This document shows, piece by piece, positions 27,814-36,243 of a stretch of 36,243 bases of DNA. The translations under genes were made by a program, and so were the position numbers. The stretch is from Bacillota bacterium (GTDB taxonomy: Bacteria; Bacillota; Sulfobacillia; Sulfobacillales; Sulfobacillaceae): NCBI GenBank assembly GCA_021795465.1, contig JAJYPK010000017.1:1-36243 (forward strand), given 5' to 3'. The notes under the pieces were generated by a model, which was given only the letters and a program-made list of their open reading frames with translations, searched no databases and was not told the DNA's origin. How positions within the stretch are numbered: position 1 is the first letter of the stretch; each line of letters starts with the position of its first letter.

Positions 27814-27842
27814 ATTTTATCATCGTGATGGGAGCGTGTCAA
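27814..27842 (-). promoter_or_regulatory. Strong sigma-A-type promoter for the str-S10-spc-alpha gene string
   Basis: On the minus strand, TTGACA (27837-27842, perfect -35) is followed after exactly 17 bases by TAAAAT (27814-27819, five of six). Transcription would start near 27807, about 36 bases before the L7Ae-like start codon. It is the best promoter match I could find in the 31-kb gene string. The -35 overlaps a GC-rich hairpin listed separately. Confidence 0.82.
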
Positions 27843-27853
27843 TGCACGCCCCC
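27830..27853 (-). other. GC-rich hairpin just after rpoC, overlapping the -35 element
   Basis: Nine-base arms at 27845-27853 and 27830-27838 pair with a single G-U wobble around a 6-base loop, starting 8 bases after the rpoC stop codon. No U-run follows, so it is not a standard rho-independent terminator. It could protect the rpoC mRNA 3' end, pause RNA polymerase, or be processed. The loop and one arm include the TTGACA of the next promoter. Confidence 0.6.
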
Positions 27854-27861
27854 GTCGACAT

Positions 27862-30800
27862 CTAGCGGTATAACTCGGATTCGGTTGGTTCCAAGTTTTC
27901 GCTTTGATCTGAGGTAATCACTACATTACGGTACCGCGACATTCCCGTCCCGGCTGGAACCAACTTTCCAATGATGACATTCTCTTTGAGGCCCAGCAAG
28001 GGATCTCGCTTGCCCTTAATGGAGGCTTCGGTCAATACCCGTGTGGTCTCTTGGAAAGAGGCGGCGGATAGGAACGAATCGGTCGCCAACGAGGCCTTAG
28101 TAATCCCCAGCACCACAGGCTTAGCGACCGCGGGTTGCAATCCTCTGGACATTACATCCGCATTGGCATCCTCAAAGTCAAACCGGTCCACCAAAGCCCC
28201 GGGCAAGAGGGACGTGGCTCCTGCTTCGTCAACCTTCACTTTACGCATCATCTGGCGGACCATGACTTCGATATGCTTGTCATTAATGTCAACGCCCTGG
28301 ACCCGATAGACGCGTTGTACTTCATGCAAGAGGTATTCTTGAACTCCGCGCGGCCCTAAAACTCGCAATAAGTCATGCGGATTAACCGAGCCTTCCGTAA
28401 GTTCGTGGCCCTCGGCGACTTCGTCCCCATCACGCACTTTAATGCGGGAGCCAAACGGAATCGCATAAGCCTGGGCTTGAGCGTCTCCGTCCTCGTTACT
28501 TGAGACGACAATTTCGCGTCTCCCTTTATTTTCTCCCAAATGAGCCCGGCCTTTGATTTCCGCAATAATGGCCTGCCCTTTAGGTTTTCTGGCTTCAAAA
28601 AGCTCTTCGACACGTGGCAGCCCCTGCGTGATGTCGTCACCGGCCACCCCTCCCATGTGAAATGTCCGCATGGTGAGCTGGGTACCAGGTTCGCCAATAC
28701 TTTGGGCTGCGATAATGCCCACGGCTTCACCAACCTCGACGATATGACCGGTCGCTAAGTTACGCCCATAACACGCGACGCACACCCCAAACCGGGCTTG
28801 ACAGGTGAGAACCGAGCGCACGCGTGTCTCTGTAAATCCGGCATCAACGATTGCCTGGGCGTCATCTTCATCGATCATATCATTGACTTCGATGATGGTT
28901 TCTCCGGTTTTAGGATGGACCAAGGTTTCCGCTGACACGCGACCCACCAAGCGTTCGTATAACACCTCGATGATCTGCCCGCCGTCTTTGACATCGGCGA
29001 CCAAGGTACCGCCGGTGCTGCCGCAATCTAATTCGCGGACAATGACATCCTGCGCCACGTCGACGAGGCGCCGGGTTAAATACCCTGAGTCGGCGGTCCG
29101 TAATGCGGTATCCGCGAGTCCTTTACGAGCTCCGTGAGTCGAGGTGAAGTACTCCAACACCGTTAGTCCTTCACGGAAATTGGCTCGAATCGGCAACTCG
29201 ATAATGCGACCCGATGGATCCGCCATCAATCCTCGCATTCCCGCTAACTGGGATATCTGTTGGACATTACCACGGGCCCCAGATGACACCATCATGTACA
29301 CCGAGTTTGTCGGGTCCATCTTTTCCATCAAGGCCTGGGTAACCCGTTCCTTGGCGCGGGTCCAAATTTCGATGACGCGCTCATACCGCTCGTCGGCGGT
29401 GATAAGCCCTCGGCGGTATTGGTGTGCCATTTGAATGACTTCATGCTCAGCTTCTTGGAGAATCGCACGCTTCGCTTCGGGAATATGGATATCGGACACC
29501 GCAATGGTCACTCCGGCCCGTGTCGCAAACGCAAATCCCAGCGCTTTGATGCGGTCCAACACTTCTGCCGTAATCTGATTCCCAAACATCCGAAAAGTAT
29601 CAGCGACAATCACCGCCAGGATCTTGCGGTCTACAACCTTGTCGATGAATCGCAATTCTTTCGGCAAGGCGTCATTAAACAAAAACCGACCCAACGTGGA
29701 TGTACGGCGTTCCCCATCATAGCGCATGGTCACTTTGGCATGAAGGTCGAGCACACCAGCCTGGTAAGCTAGTTCGCCTTCCTTCACATCAGTGAGGAAC
29801 ATCCCCTCGCCCTTGACTTTTTCTTGTTCCATGGTGAGATAGTAGGAACCAATGATCATGTCTTGGGTCGGGGTCACCACCGGGCGACCGTCTTTGGGGT
29901 TTAGAATATTTTGAGACGATAACATCAGAACCCGCGCCTCTGCCTGAGCTTCGGCAGACAACGGCACATGCACCGCCATCTGATCCCCATCGAAGTCGGC
30001 ATTGTATGCCGTGCATACCAGAGGATGGATTTGAATGGCACGCCCTTCGACCAGTACTGGCTCGAACGCCTGGATTCCCAGTCGGTGCAAGGTAGGAGCA
30101 CGGTTTAGTAACACCGGATGTTCTCGAATGACATCCTCGAGAACATCCCAGACTTCGGGTCGAACCCGTTCCACCATCCGCTTGGCGGACTTAATGTTAT
30201 GCGCATAGCCTTCGTTCACTAACTTTTTCATCACAAAGGGCTTAAAGAGCTCCAGAGCCATCTCTTTGGGTAGTCCGCACTGATGCATCTTGAGCTTAGG
30301 TCCGACGACGATCACCGATCGCCCAGAGTAGTCTACCCGCTTACCCAAAAGATTTTGGCGGAAGCGTCCCTGCTTGCCTTTGAGCATATCGGACAAAGAC
30401 TTTAAGGGGCGATTCCCCGGACCGGTTACCGGGCGGCCCCGTCGACCATTGTCGATCAACGCGTCCACCGCTTCTTGAAGCATGCGCTTTTCGTTGCGCA
30501 CAATGATGTCCGGCGCACCTAAGTCCAGCAAGCGCTTTAGGCGATTGTTTCGGTTGATTACCCGTCGATACAAGTCGTTAAGGTCTGAGGTCGCAAATCG
30601 CCCTCCATCGAGTTGCACCATCGGGCGCAAGTCCGGCGGAATGACGGGAATTACGTCCAAAATCATCCACTCGGGACGGTTCCCCGAAAGTCGAAATGCT
30701 TCGACCACTTCCAGCCGACGAATCGCACGAATTCTTCGCTGGCCGCTCGAACTGGTCAGCTCTTCCCGCAATTCGACAGAGAGACTCTCTAAGTCGAGTT

Positions 30801-31341
30801 CCATTAGGAGCTCTCTAACGGCCTCAGCGCCCATTGCCGCCCGAAAATGAACCCCATACTTTTCTCGGTACTCGCGGTACTCGGATTCCACCAAGAGCTG
30901 TTTTTTCATCAGCGGGGTGGTTCCGGGCTCGATCACGACGTACGACGCGAAATACAAAACTTTTTCTAAGGCGCGAGGAGACATATCTAAAATCAATCCC
31001 ATGCGGGACGGGATCCCCTTGAAATACCAAATATGAGAAACCGGAGCCGCCAACTCGATATGCCCCATGCGTTCTCTACGCACTTTCGAACGCGTGACTT
31101 CAACGCCGCAACGGTCACACACCACGCCTTTATAACGAACGCGTTTGTACTTCCCGCAGTGACACTCCCAGTCCTTTTGAGGTCCGAAGATTTTCTCGCA
31201 AAAGAGCCCTTCACGCTCCGGTTTCAGTGTTCGATAGTTAATGGTTTCGGGCTTTTTAACTTCTCCCTTGGACCATTCTCGGATTTGCTCCGGTGACGCC
31301 AGGGCAATCCGCATCGAGTCAAAGTTATTGACATCCAGCAT
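27862..31341 (-). CDS. rpoC: DNA-directed RNA polymerase beta' subunit
   Basis: Beta', 1159 residues. The N-terminal zinc site has C60, C62, C75 and C78. The catalytic Mg-binding motif is NADFDGDQM near residue 450. The bridge helix and trigger loop follow in the C-terminal half, with [20 protein letters not shown] near 900 and a second cysteine set around CGSTGG and [13 protein letters not shown]. The length is normal for Firmicutes and lacks the large insertions of proteobacteria. It begins 20 bases after the rpoB stop and ends at a hairpin before the next promoter. Confidence 0.99.
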   Translation of the reverse strand: MLDVNNFDSMRIALASPEQIREWSKGEVKKPETINYRTLKPEREGLFCEKIFGPQKDWECHCGKYKRVRYKGVVCDRCGVEVTRSKVRRERMGHIELAAPVSHIWYFKGIPSRMGLILDMSPRALEKVLYFASYVVIEPGTTPLMKKQLLVESEYREYREKYGVHFRAAMGAEAVRELLMELDLESLSVELREELTSSSGQRRIRAIRRLEVVEAFRLSGNRPEWMILDVIPVIPPDLRPMVQLDGGRFATSDLNDLYRRVINRNNRLKRLLDLGAPDIIVRNEKRMLQEAVDALIDNGRRGRPVTGPGNRPLKSLSDMLKGKQGRFRQNLLGKRVDYSGRSVIVVGPKLKMHQCGLPKEMALELFKPFVMKKLVNEGYAHNIKSAKRMVERVRPEVWDVLEDVIREHPVLLNRAPTLHRLGIQAFEPVLVEGRAIQIHPLVCTAYNADFDGDQMAVHVPLSAEAQAEARVLMLSSQNILNPKDGRPVVTPTQDMIIGSYYLTMEQEKVKGEGMFLTDVKEGELAYQAGVLDLHAKVTMRYDGERRTSTLGRFLFNDALPKELRFIDKVVDRKILAVIVADTFRMFGNQITAEVLDRIKALGFAFATRAGVTIAVSDIHIPEAKRAILQEAEHEVIQMAHQYRRGLITADERYERVIEIWTRAKERVTQALMEKMDPTNSVYMMVSSGARGNVQQISQLAGMRGLMADPSGRIIELPIRANFREGLTVLEYFTSTHGARKGLADTALRTADSGYLTRRLVDVAQDVIVRELDCGSTGGTLVADVKDGGQIIEVLYERLVGRVSAETLVHPKTGETIIEVNDMIDEDDAQAIVDAGFTETRVRSVLTCQARFGVCVACYGRNLATGHIVEVGEAVGIIAAQSIGEPGTQLTMRTFHMGGVAGDDITQGLPRVEELFEARKPKGQAIIAEIKGRAHLGENKGRREIVVSSNEDGDAQAQAYAIPFGSRIKVRDGDEVAEGHELTEGSVNPHDLLRVLGPRGVQEYLLHEVQRVYRVQGVDINDKHIEVMVRQMMRKVKVDEAGATSLLPGALVDRFDFEDANADVMSRGLQPAVAKPVVLGITKASLATDSFLSAASFQETTRVLTEASIKGKRDPLLGLKENVIIGKLVPAGTGMSRYRNVVITSDQSENLEPTESELYR

Positions 31342-31361
31342 TCAACCAGTCCCCTTCCGGA

Positions 31362-34300
31362 TTAGAACTCGTCTTCGTCTTCTTCCTCGCGCTCCAAATC
31401 ATCGCTTTCCGATTCGGTCTGCTCACGGGCCGTGTCTGTCTGCGGTCCTTTTCGCAAAAACGCATACGCCGTCTCCGCCTCGCGGTCGAAATTCATCCCT
31501 GATCCCGGTTCAAAGGCTTCCGGTTTGCCACCCACCGAGTCCTCCATCAGTCGATGCAGGTCTTGCCCCTCGGACTCTTCCGTGTTCTCCGGCAGCAATT
31601 CAAAGGGCCGTCCGTCATTGACAGGTTCGTCATCGAGCTCGCGGAGTTCAATCTCTTCATCGAGCGCATTCAGGATCTTGACGTCTAAACCAAGACTCTG
31701 AAGTTCTTTAATGAGGACCTTAAAGGATTCTGGCACGCCAGGCTCGGGGACATTTTCCCCCTTGACGATGGCTTCATAGGTCTTCACGCGTCCCACAATG
31801 TCATCGGATTTTACGGTGAGCAGCTCCTGGAGCGTGTAAGCGGCCCCATAAGCTTCGAGCGCCCACACCTCCATCTCTCCAAAACGCTGGCCACCAAATT
31901 GCGCCTTACCACCGAGTGGCTGTTGCGTGACCAATGAGTAGGGACCCGTCGATCGTGCGTGGATCTTGTCATCCACCAAGTGCGCCAGCTTCAACATGTA
32001 CACAATCCCGACTGTAATCTCGCGGTCAAACGATTCTCCGGTCCGCCCGTCATAGAGAACGGTCTTGCCGGTCTCAGGAAGGTTCGCGCGCCGCAACATG
32101 CTTAACATGTCCTTTTCTCTGGCACCGTCAAAAACTGGCGTTGCAACCTTTAATCCCAACGCCCGTGCAGCCCACCCGAGATGGGTTTCGAGCACCTGAC
32201 CAATGTTCATCCGGCTCGGTACCCCAAGCGGGTTTAAAACAATCTCAACGGGTGTGCCATCAGGTAAAAACGGCATATCCTCTTCCGGCAGAATCCGAGA
32301 AATAACACCCTTATTACCATGGCGTCCCGCCATCTTATCGCCTTCGGAAATCTTTCGCTTTTGGGCTATATAGACTTGGACTAGTTGGTTGACACCCGGG
32401 GACAATTCGTCCCCTTGTTCTCGCGTAAAGACTTTGACGTCTACAATAATCCCCGACTCTCCGTGCGGCACCCGAAGCGAGGTGTCTCGCACTTCGCGGG
32501 CCTTTTCTCCAAAAATGGCCCGTAAAAGGCGCTCTTCGGCGGTAAGTTCGGTTTCTCCCTTGGGAGTCACCTTACCGACCAAGATATCACCTGGGCGGAT
32601 TTCGGCTCCAATTCGGATGATCCCACGGTCATCTAGGTCACGAAGGACTTCTTCACCCACGTTAGGAATATCCCGCGTGATTTCTTCCGGGCCCAGCTTG
32701 GTGTCCCGTGCATCGCATTCATACTCTTCGATATGAATCGATGTAAACACGTCATCCTTCACCAACTTCTCACTTAGCAAAATCGCATCTTCGTAGTTGT
32801 AGCCTTCCCAAGGCATAAAGGCCACCAGCACATTGCGGCCGAGTGCCAGCTCACCCTTATCGGTTGAGGGACCATCGGCAATCACGTCACCAGCCCGTAC
32901 CCGCTGTCCCTTAAAGGCAATGGGCTTTTGATTAATACAGGTTCCCTGGTTGGATCGCGTAAATTTGAGCAGCTTGTGGGTGGAGACGGTATGGTCATCA
33001 TTCTTAATAACAATTTGGTCCGCTGCCACACGATCCACCACACCATCTTTGTCCGCAATCGCTACCACACCTGAATCCCGGGCCGCCTTGCCTTCCATGC
33101 CGGTTCCCACCACCGGAGAGTCCGTCACCAACAAGGGAACCGCTTGACGCTGCATGTTGGCCCCCATCAACGCACGGTTGGCGTCGTCATGTTCCAAAAA
33201 GGGAATTAACGCGGTCGCGATGGACACCACTTGCTTTGGAGAGACGTCCATATAGTCCACCCGATTAGGGGTTTCCTCAAGGATTTCATGACGGGATCGC
33301 ACCGTCACGCGCTCCGCCAAAAAGTGGCCATCTTCAGCCAACGGCTCGTTGGCCTGGGCAATGACGGTGTCATCTTCTTCATCCGCGGTCAGGTAGACAA
33401 TATCCGCGGTCACCATGCCTTTCTCTTTGTCGACTCGTCGGTAGGGGGTTTCGATGAAACCAAATTCGTTGATCCGCGCAAAGGTCGACAAGGAACCGAT
33501 CAACCCGATGTTGGGGCCTTCAGGTGTCTCGATGGGGCACATGCGCCCGTAGTGGGAATGGTGCACATCCCGTACTTCGAAGCCTGCGCGTTCGCGGGAC
33601 AGTCCACCCGGACCCAAAGCCGACAGTCTGCGCTTATGCGTTAATTCGGCCAAAGGGTTAGTCTGGTCCATGAACTGAGAGAGTTGCGACGATCCGAAGA
33701 ACTCTTTGACCGCAGCCACCACGGGGCGGATATTAATCAGAGCTTGTGGCGTAATCGATTCCATGTCTTGAATCGTCATACGCTCTCGCACTACTCGCTC
33801 CATACGGCTTAGTCCGACTCTAAACTGATTTTGTAGCAATTCTCCTACAGAACGCAGACGACGGTTCCCCAAATGGTCGATGTCATCCGTGCTTCCAATG
33901 TGCTCAAAAAGTGTCATCATGTAATTGAGACAGGCGACAATATCGTCGCGCGTTATGGTCTTGTTGCCCGTCTCAGGGAGACTATTGGACACCACCAGCA
34001 CCTGCTGCCCATTATGCAGTTCGACTAAGATCCGGTTAACTTTGGCAGCATCAAGCATTTCAGCCGCGGCCCGATCGATATGATCTCCTTCACGCACCAA
34101 GATCTCCCCGGTTTCGGGGTGCACCACGGTTTCTTTGGCAGTCGTCCCCACGACTCGGCGCCTCAATCCGAGTTTCTTGTTGATCTTGTAGCGACCAACG
34201 CCTGCAAGGTCGTAGCGTTTTGGTTCAAAAAATAGCGACTGTAAGAGGCTTCGTGAGCTTTCCACAGTAGGCGGTTCACCCGGTCGCAAGCGCCGGTAAA

Positions 34301-35000
34301 TTTCGATCAGCGCTTCCTCTTCATTCTTGGTGGTGTCCTTATCTAATGTGGTGCGAATGCGGGCGTCGTCCCCTAACATCTCAATAATTTGGGCATCAGT
34401 ACCAAAACCCAAAGCGCGCATCAAAATCGTCGCAGGCAATTTTCTTGTTCGATCAATACGCACCGAAAGGATATCGTTGCTGTCCGACTCAAATTCCAAC
34501 CAAGCTCCACGGTTAGGAATAATTGTGGCGAAAAAGAGAGGTTTACCGGAGGCATCTAATTGTTCCCCAAAATAAACCCCAGGCGAGCGAACGAGTTGGC
34601 TCACGATCACTCGCTCGGCCCCATTAATAATGAACGTGCCTTTGTCGGTCATCAGTGGAAAGTCACCCATGAACACGTCTTGTTCCTTCACTTCCCCGGT
34701 CTCTTTGTTAATGAGCCGGACCCTCACATGCAAGGGAGCGGAGTAGGTGACGTCACGTGCCTTACATTCCTCGACGCTATACTTTTCAGGCTTCAACGCG
34801 TAGTCAACAAACTCCAGAATTAAATTCCCCGTAAAGTCTTGAATCGGAGAAATATCCCGAAACATGTCCTTGAGACCCTCTCGCAAAAACCACTTGTAGG
34901 AGTTCTGCTGAATCTCGATGAGGTTCGGCATGGTCAAAACCTCGTTGATGCTGGCGAAACTCAGGCGTTCAGGACGCACACTCTCCAGGGGATACGCCAT
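31362..35000 (-). CDS. rpoB: DNA-directed RNA polymerase beta subunit
   Basis: Beta, 1212 residues. The rifampicin-region sequence [20 protein letters not shown] and [19 protein letters not shown] matches sensitive bacilli, so no resistance change is seen. Other landmarks are [37 protein letters not shown] and [20 protein letters not shown]. The C-terminus carries an acidic tail (14 of the last 25 residues are Asp or Glu). The ATG at 35000 has AAGGAG about 11 bases upstream. The 157-base spacer to rplL contains a long hairpin (35085-35148) and an AT-rich stretch before the start codon. Confidence 0.99.
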   Translation of the reverse strand: MAYPLESVRPERLSFASINEVLTMPNLIEIQQNSYKWFLREGLKDMFRDISPIQDFTGNLILEFVDYALKPEKYSVEECKARDVTYSAPLHVRVRLINKETGEVKEQDVFMGDFPLMTDKGTFIINGAERVIVSQLVRSPGVYFGEQLDASGKPLFFATIIPNRGAWLEFESDSNDILSVRIDRTRKLPATILMRALGFGTDAQIIEMLGDDARIRTTLDKDTTKNEEEALIEIYRRLRPGEPPTVESSRSLLQSLFFEPKRYDLAGVGRYKINKKLGLRRRVVGTTAKETVVHPETGEILVREGDHIDRAAAEMLDAAKVNRILVELHNGQQVLVVSNSLPETGNKTITRDDIVACLNYMMTLFEHIGSTDDIDHLGNRRLRSVGELLQNQFRVGLSRMERVVRERMTIQDMESITPQALINIRPVVAAVKEFFGSSQLSQFMDQTNPLAELTHKRRLSALGPGGLSRERAGFEVRDVHHSHYGRMCPIETPEGPNIGLIGSLSTFARINEFGFIETPYRRVDKEKGMVTADIVYLTADEEDDTVIAQANEPLAEDGHFLAERVTVRSRHEILEETPNRVDYMDVSPKQVVSIATALIPFLEHDDANRALMGANMQRQAVPLLVTDSPVVGTGMEGKAARDSGVVAIADKDGVVDRVAADQIVIKNDDHTVSTHKLLKFTRSNQGTCINQKPIAFKGQRVRAGDVIADGPSTDKGELALGRNVLVAFMPWEGYNYEDAILLSEKLVKDDVFTSIHIEEYECDARDTKLGPEEITRDIPNVGEEVLRDLDDRGIIRIGAEIRPGDILVGKVTPKGETELTAEERLLRAIFGEKAREVRDTSLRVPHGESGIIVDVKVFTREQGDELSPGVNQLVQVYIAQKRKISEGDKMAGRHGNKGVISRILPEEDMPFLPDGTPVEIVLNPLGVPSRMNIGQVLETHLGWAARALGLKVATPVFDGAREKDMLSMLRRANLPETGKTVLYDGRTGESFDREITVGIVYMLKLAHLVDDKIHARSTGPYSLVTQQPLGGKAQFGGQRFGEMEVWALEAYGAAYTLQELLTVKSDDIVGRVKTYEAIVKGENVPEPGVPESFKVLIKELQSLGLDVKILNALDEEIELRELDDEPVNDGRPFELLPENTEESEGQDLHRLMEDSVGGKPEAFEPGSGMNFDREAETAYAFLRKGPQTDTAREQTESESDDLEREEEDEDEF

Positions 35001-35084
35001 CCACTGTCAGCTCCTTGTTCTCCGATTTGGTTTCCTAAAAATGACATGGGATGAATTGGCTTATAAAATATGGCAAGTTTAAAC

Positions 35085-35148
35085 AGTATCACAAGCCCAC
35101 CCTCAGGTCAAGAAAAACCTTGACCTGAAGGAGGGCTTCTGGGATACT
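35085..35148 (-). other. Long base-paired RNA element between rplL and rpoB
   Basis: Two 20-base arms (35119-35138 and 35093-35112) pair with 18 Watson-Crick pairs, one G-U and one mismatch around a 6-base loop. A further 6-base pair (35143-35148 with 35085-35090) can extend the stem. No U-run follows on the minus strand, so strong termination is unlikely. In E. coli the same gene junction carries a partial attenuator and an RNase III cleavage site that set different levels of L7/L12 and polymerase; the length and shape here suit that role. Function is inferred. Confidence 0.7.
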
Positions 35149-35157
35149 ATCTTAACC

Positions 35158-35544
35158 TTATTTCACTTGCGCCGTGGCGCCTGCTTCTTCAAGCTTAGCC
35201 TTCGCGGCCTCGGCATCGGCCTTGGCGATTTTTTCCTTAACGGGTTTAGGTGCGCCATCTACCACAGCTTTCGCCTCGGTAAGTGATAGGCCCGTCAATT
35301 CTCGAACGGCCTTAATGACTTGAACCTTCTTCTCACCGGCACCGGTTAAGATGACGTCGAACTCCGTCTGCTCAACCTCTTCAGCCGCACCAGTTCCACC
35401 CGCGGCTTGAGGGGCCGCAGCCGCCACGGCGACCGGAGCTTGCGCTGTTACGCCAAATTCCTCTTCCAAAGCTTTAACCAACTGCGATAATTCGAGGACG
35501 TTCATGCCCTTGACTAACTCAATAATTTCTTCGGCCTTTGCCAT
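35158..35544 (-). CDS. rplL: 50S ribosomal protein L7/L12
   Basis: L7/L12, 128 residues, the multi-copy stalk protein recruiting translation GTPases. The N-terminal dimerisation helix region (about 1-35) is followed by an Ala-rich hinge ([19 protein letters not shown], about 36-55). The C-terminal factor-binding domain contains [20 protein letters not shown] and [13 protein letters not shown] at 35544 has GGAGG 7 bases upstream; the TTG one codon earlier is rejected. Confidence 0.98.
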   Translation of the reverse strand: MAKAEEIIELVKGMNVLELSQLVKALEEEFGVTAQAPVAVAAAAPQAAGGTGAAEEVEQTEFDVILTGAGEKKVQVIKAVRELTGLSLTEAKAVVDGAPKPVKEKIAKADAEAAKAKLEEAGATAQVK

Positions 35545-35572
35545 CAATCTTCCTCCTCCGAGAGTCCGAAAC

Positions 35573-36103
35573 TTACGCAGGATTCTCTTGTTCTTTTTGA
35601 ATGCGCACTTGGTCTAGGACCCGCGCTAAGTTACCTAATGGCGCATTTAACACCCATGCCAGTTGTTGAATCGGGGCATTGAAGGTTCCTACCACCTTGC
35701 TCAGGAGCACTTCACGACTTGGCAAGTCTGAAAGTTCACGTACTCCGCGTGCATCAATGGCCTGTTTCCCTAAAACTCCCGCTTTAATTTCGATCTTTCG
35801 AAGTTCGCGTGCCGCTTGCGACATCATCTTGGCAGGAGCTACCGGGTCATCGTAAGAAAAAGCGACCGCGGTGGGGCCTTTTAAGTAGGGGTCCAGCCCT
35901 TGAATTCCCGCCTCATTGGCGGCTCGTTGGACCAAGGTGTTCTTGATGACTTTGAGCGTCACGCCGCTGTTGCGTAATTGGGCCCGTAACTTCCCGAATT
36001 GCTGGACGGTAATCCCGCGGTAATCCGCGAGCACCACGCCTTGAGCATTCTCAAGATTTTGGCGTGTCTCTTCGATAATCGCCGCTTTTTGGGGTGTTGG
36101 CAT
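35573..36103 (-). CDS. rplJ: 50S ribosomal protein L10
   Basis: L10, 176 residues, anchors L7/L12 dimers to 23S rRNA. It contains [19 protein letters not shown] and [19 protein letters not shown]; the C-terminal helix (after about 140) binds L7/L12. ATG at 36103 has GAGGAGG upstream. The preceding RNA resembles the L10 leader by which L10-L12 represses its own operon. Confidence 0.98.
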   Translation of the reverse strand: MPTPQKAAIIEETRQNLENAQGVVLADYRGITVQQFGKLRAQLRNSGVTLKVIKNTLVQRAANEAGIQGLDPYLKGPTAVAFSYDDPVAPAKMMSQAARELRKIEIKAGVLGKQAIDARGVRELSDLPSREVLLSKVVGTFNAPIQQLAWVLNAPLGNLARVLDQVRIQKEQENPA

Positions 36104-36243
36104 TGATTCACCTCCTCAAAAAAATAACCTCAACCCGAAGACAGGGAGAGGAAATGGTATCGAATCCATTCCAAATTTCTACCTGGATGGGACATTAAGC
36201 CGCAAAGCGGCACCCATCGTCTTGGGCTACGACGATGACGATA
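36104..36243 (-). promoter_or_regulatory. Ribosomal protein L10-type leader RNA (5' end outside the window)
   Basis: This untranslated leader of rplJ resembles the L10(L12)-binding leader known from Firmicutes. A stem pairs 36213-36218 with 36186-36191, enclosing a perfect small hairpin (36199-36211) and an unpaired TTAATGT strand, which could form the kinked binding site. A second hairpin near 36152-36174 and an attenuator-like hairpin follow. The outer sequence 36231-36237 can instead pair with 36215-36221, competing with the first stem. L10 bound to such RNA reduces expression of rplJL in other bacteria. The promoter is not in the window. Confidence 0.7.
36118..36151 (-). terminator. Attenuator-like hairpin with U-run in the rplJ leader
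   Basis: Short arms (36144-36151 with 36128-36136, an internal loop in the middle) are followed by TTATTTTTTT on the minus strand, ending right before the GAGGAGG ribosome site of rplJ. The stem is modest (7 pairs) but the seven-T run is clear. It is placed for premature termination controlled by the L10 leader. Confidence 0.55.

Noticed and set aside
32840..33110. Rifampicin-resistance substitution in rpoB
   Set aside because: The rifampicin region (further upstream in the gene, around 33550-33700) matches sensitive bacilli; differences from E. coli such as Thr and Ala in MDQTNPLAE are ordinary in Firmicutes.
35001..35084. Possible rpoB promoter in the AT-rich stretch after the long hairpin (TATAAG and TATTTT)
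   Set aside because: TATAAG matches a -10 well, but no reasonable -35 lies 16-18 bases upstream; the alternative pair matches only four of six bases in each box.

Overview
The window looks like chromosome of a Firmicutes-type, Gram-positive bacterium of moderate-to-high GC. Gene order is the classical Firmicutes ribosomal/transcription superoperon: rplJ-rplL-rpoB-rpoC, an L7Ae-like k-turn protein, rpsL-rpsG-fusA-tuf, the S10, spc and alpha clusters, then ecfA1-ecfA2-ecfT-truA. Together with zinc-type S14, S4, L36 and L24, a four-cysteine adenylate kinase lid and a cysteine-rich EF-Tu insert, this suggests a deep-branching clostridial lineage. A Sulfobacillus-like thermoacidophile is my guess, made from general resemblance and not from a search. 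Every convincing gene is on the minus strand, so the biological order runs from right to left.

Right end (36243 to 27862): an L10-leader-like RNA with an attenuator, then rplJ, rplL, a long base-paired RNA element, rpoB and rpoC. Middle (27842 to 8161): a strong sigma-A-type promoter followed by about 36 translation and secretion genes with very short gaps or overlaps, including secY, adk, map, infA and rpoA. Next (8160 to 4313): the energy-coupling module of an ECF vitamin/metal transporter, the tRNA pseudouridine synthase truA, and a proline dehydrogenase in the place where many Firmicutes carry rplM-rpsI. These overlap each other and end at a terminator-like hairpin.

Left end (4221 to 1): a separate accessory operon with its own promoter. 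It encodes a MarR repressor, an unrecognised membrane protein with a charged C-terminal half, and a DHA2-type drug efflux permease with an HlyD/EmrA-like adaptor gene on each side. The second adaptor runs off the window. The likely role is inducible export of toxic organic compounds.

No stretch longer than about 170 bases lacks a gene. I see no tRNA, rRNA, CRISPR array, insertion sequence or prophage. Most of the window is ordinary core genome. The points worth a second look are regulatory RNA structures (rplJ leader, rplL-rpoB spacer, rpoC-str junction, rpoA leader), a natural Arg at the streptomycin-resistance position of S12, the EF-Tu cysteine cluster, a tryptophan-rich EcfA2, and the two-adaptor efflux operon. 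I found no convincing new multi-gene system.
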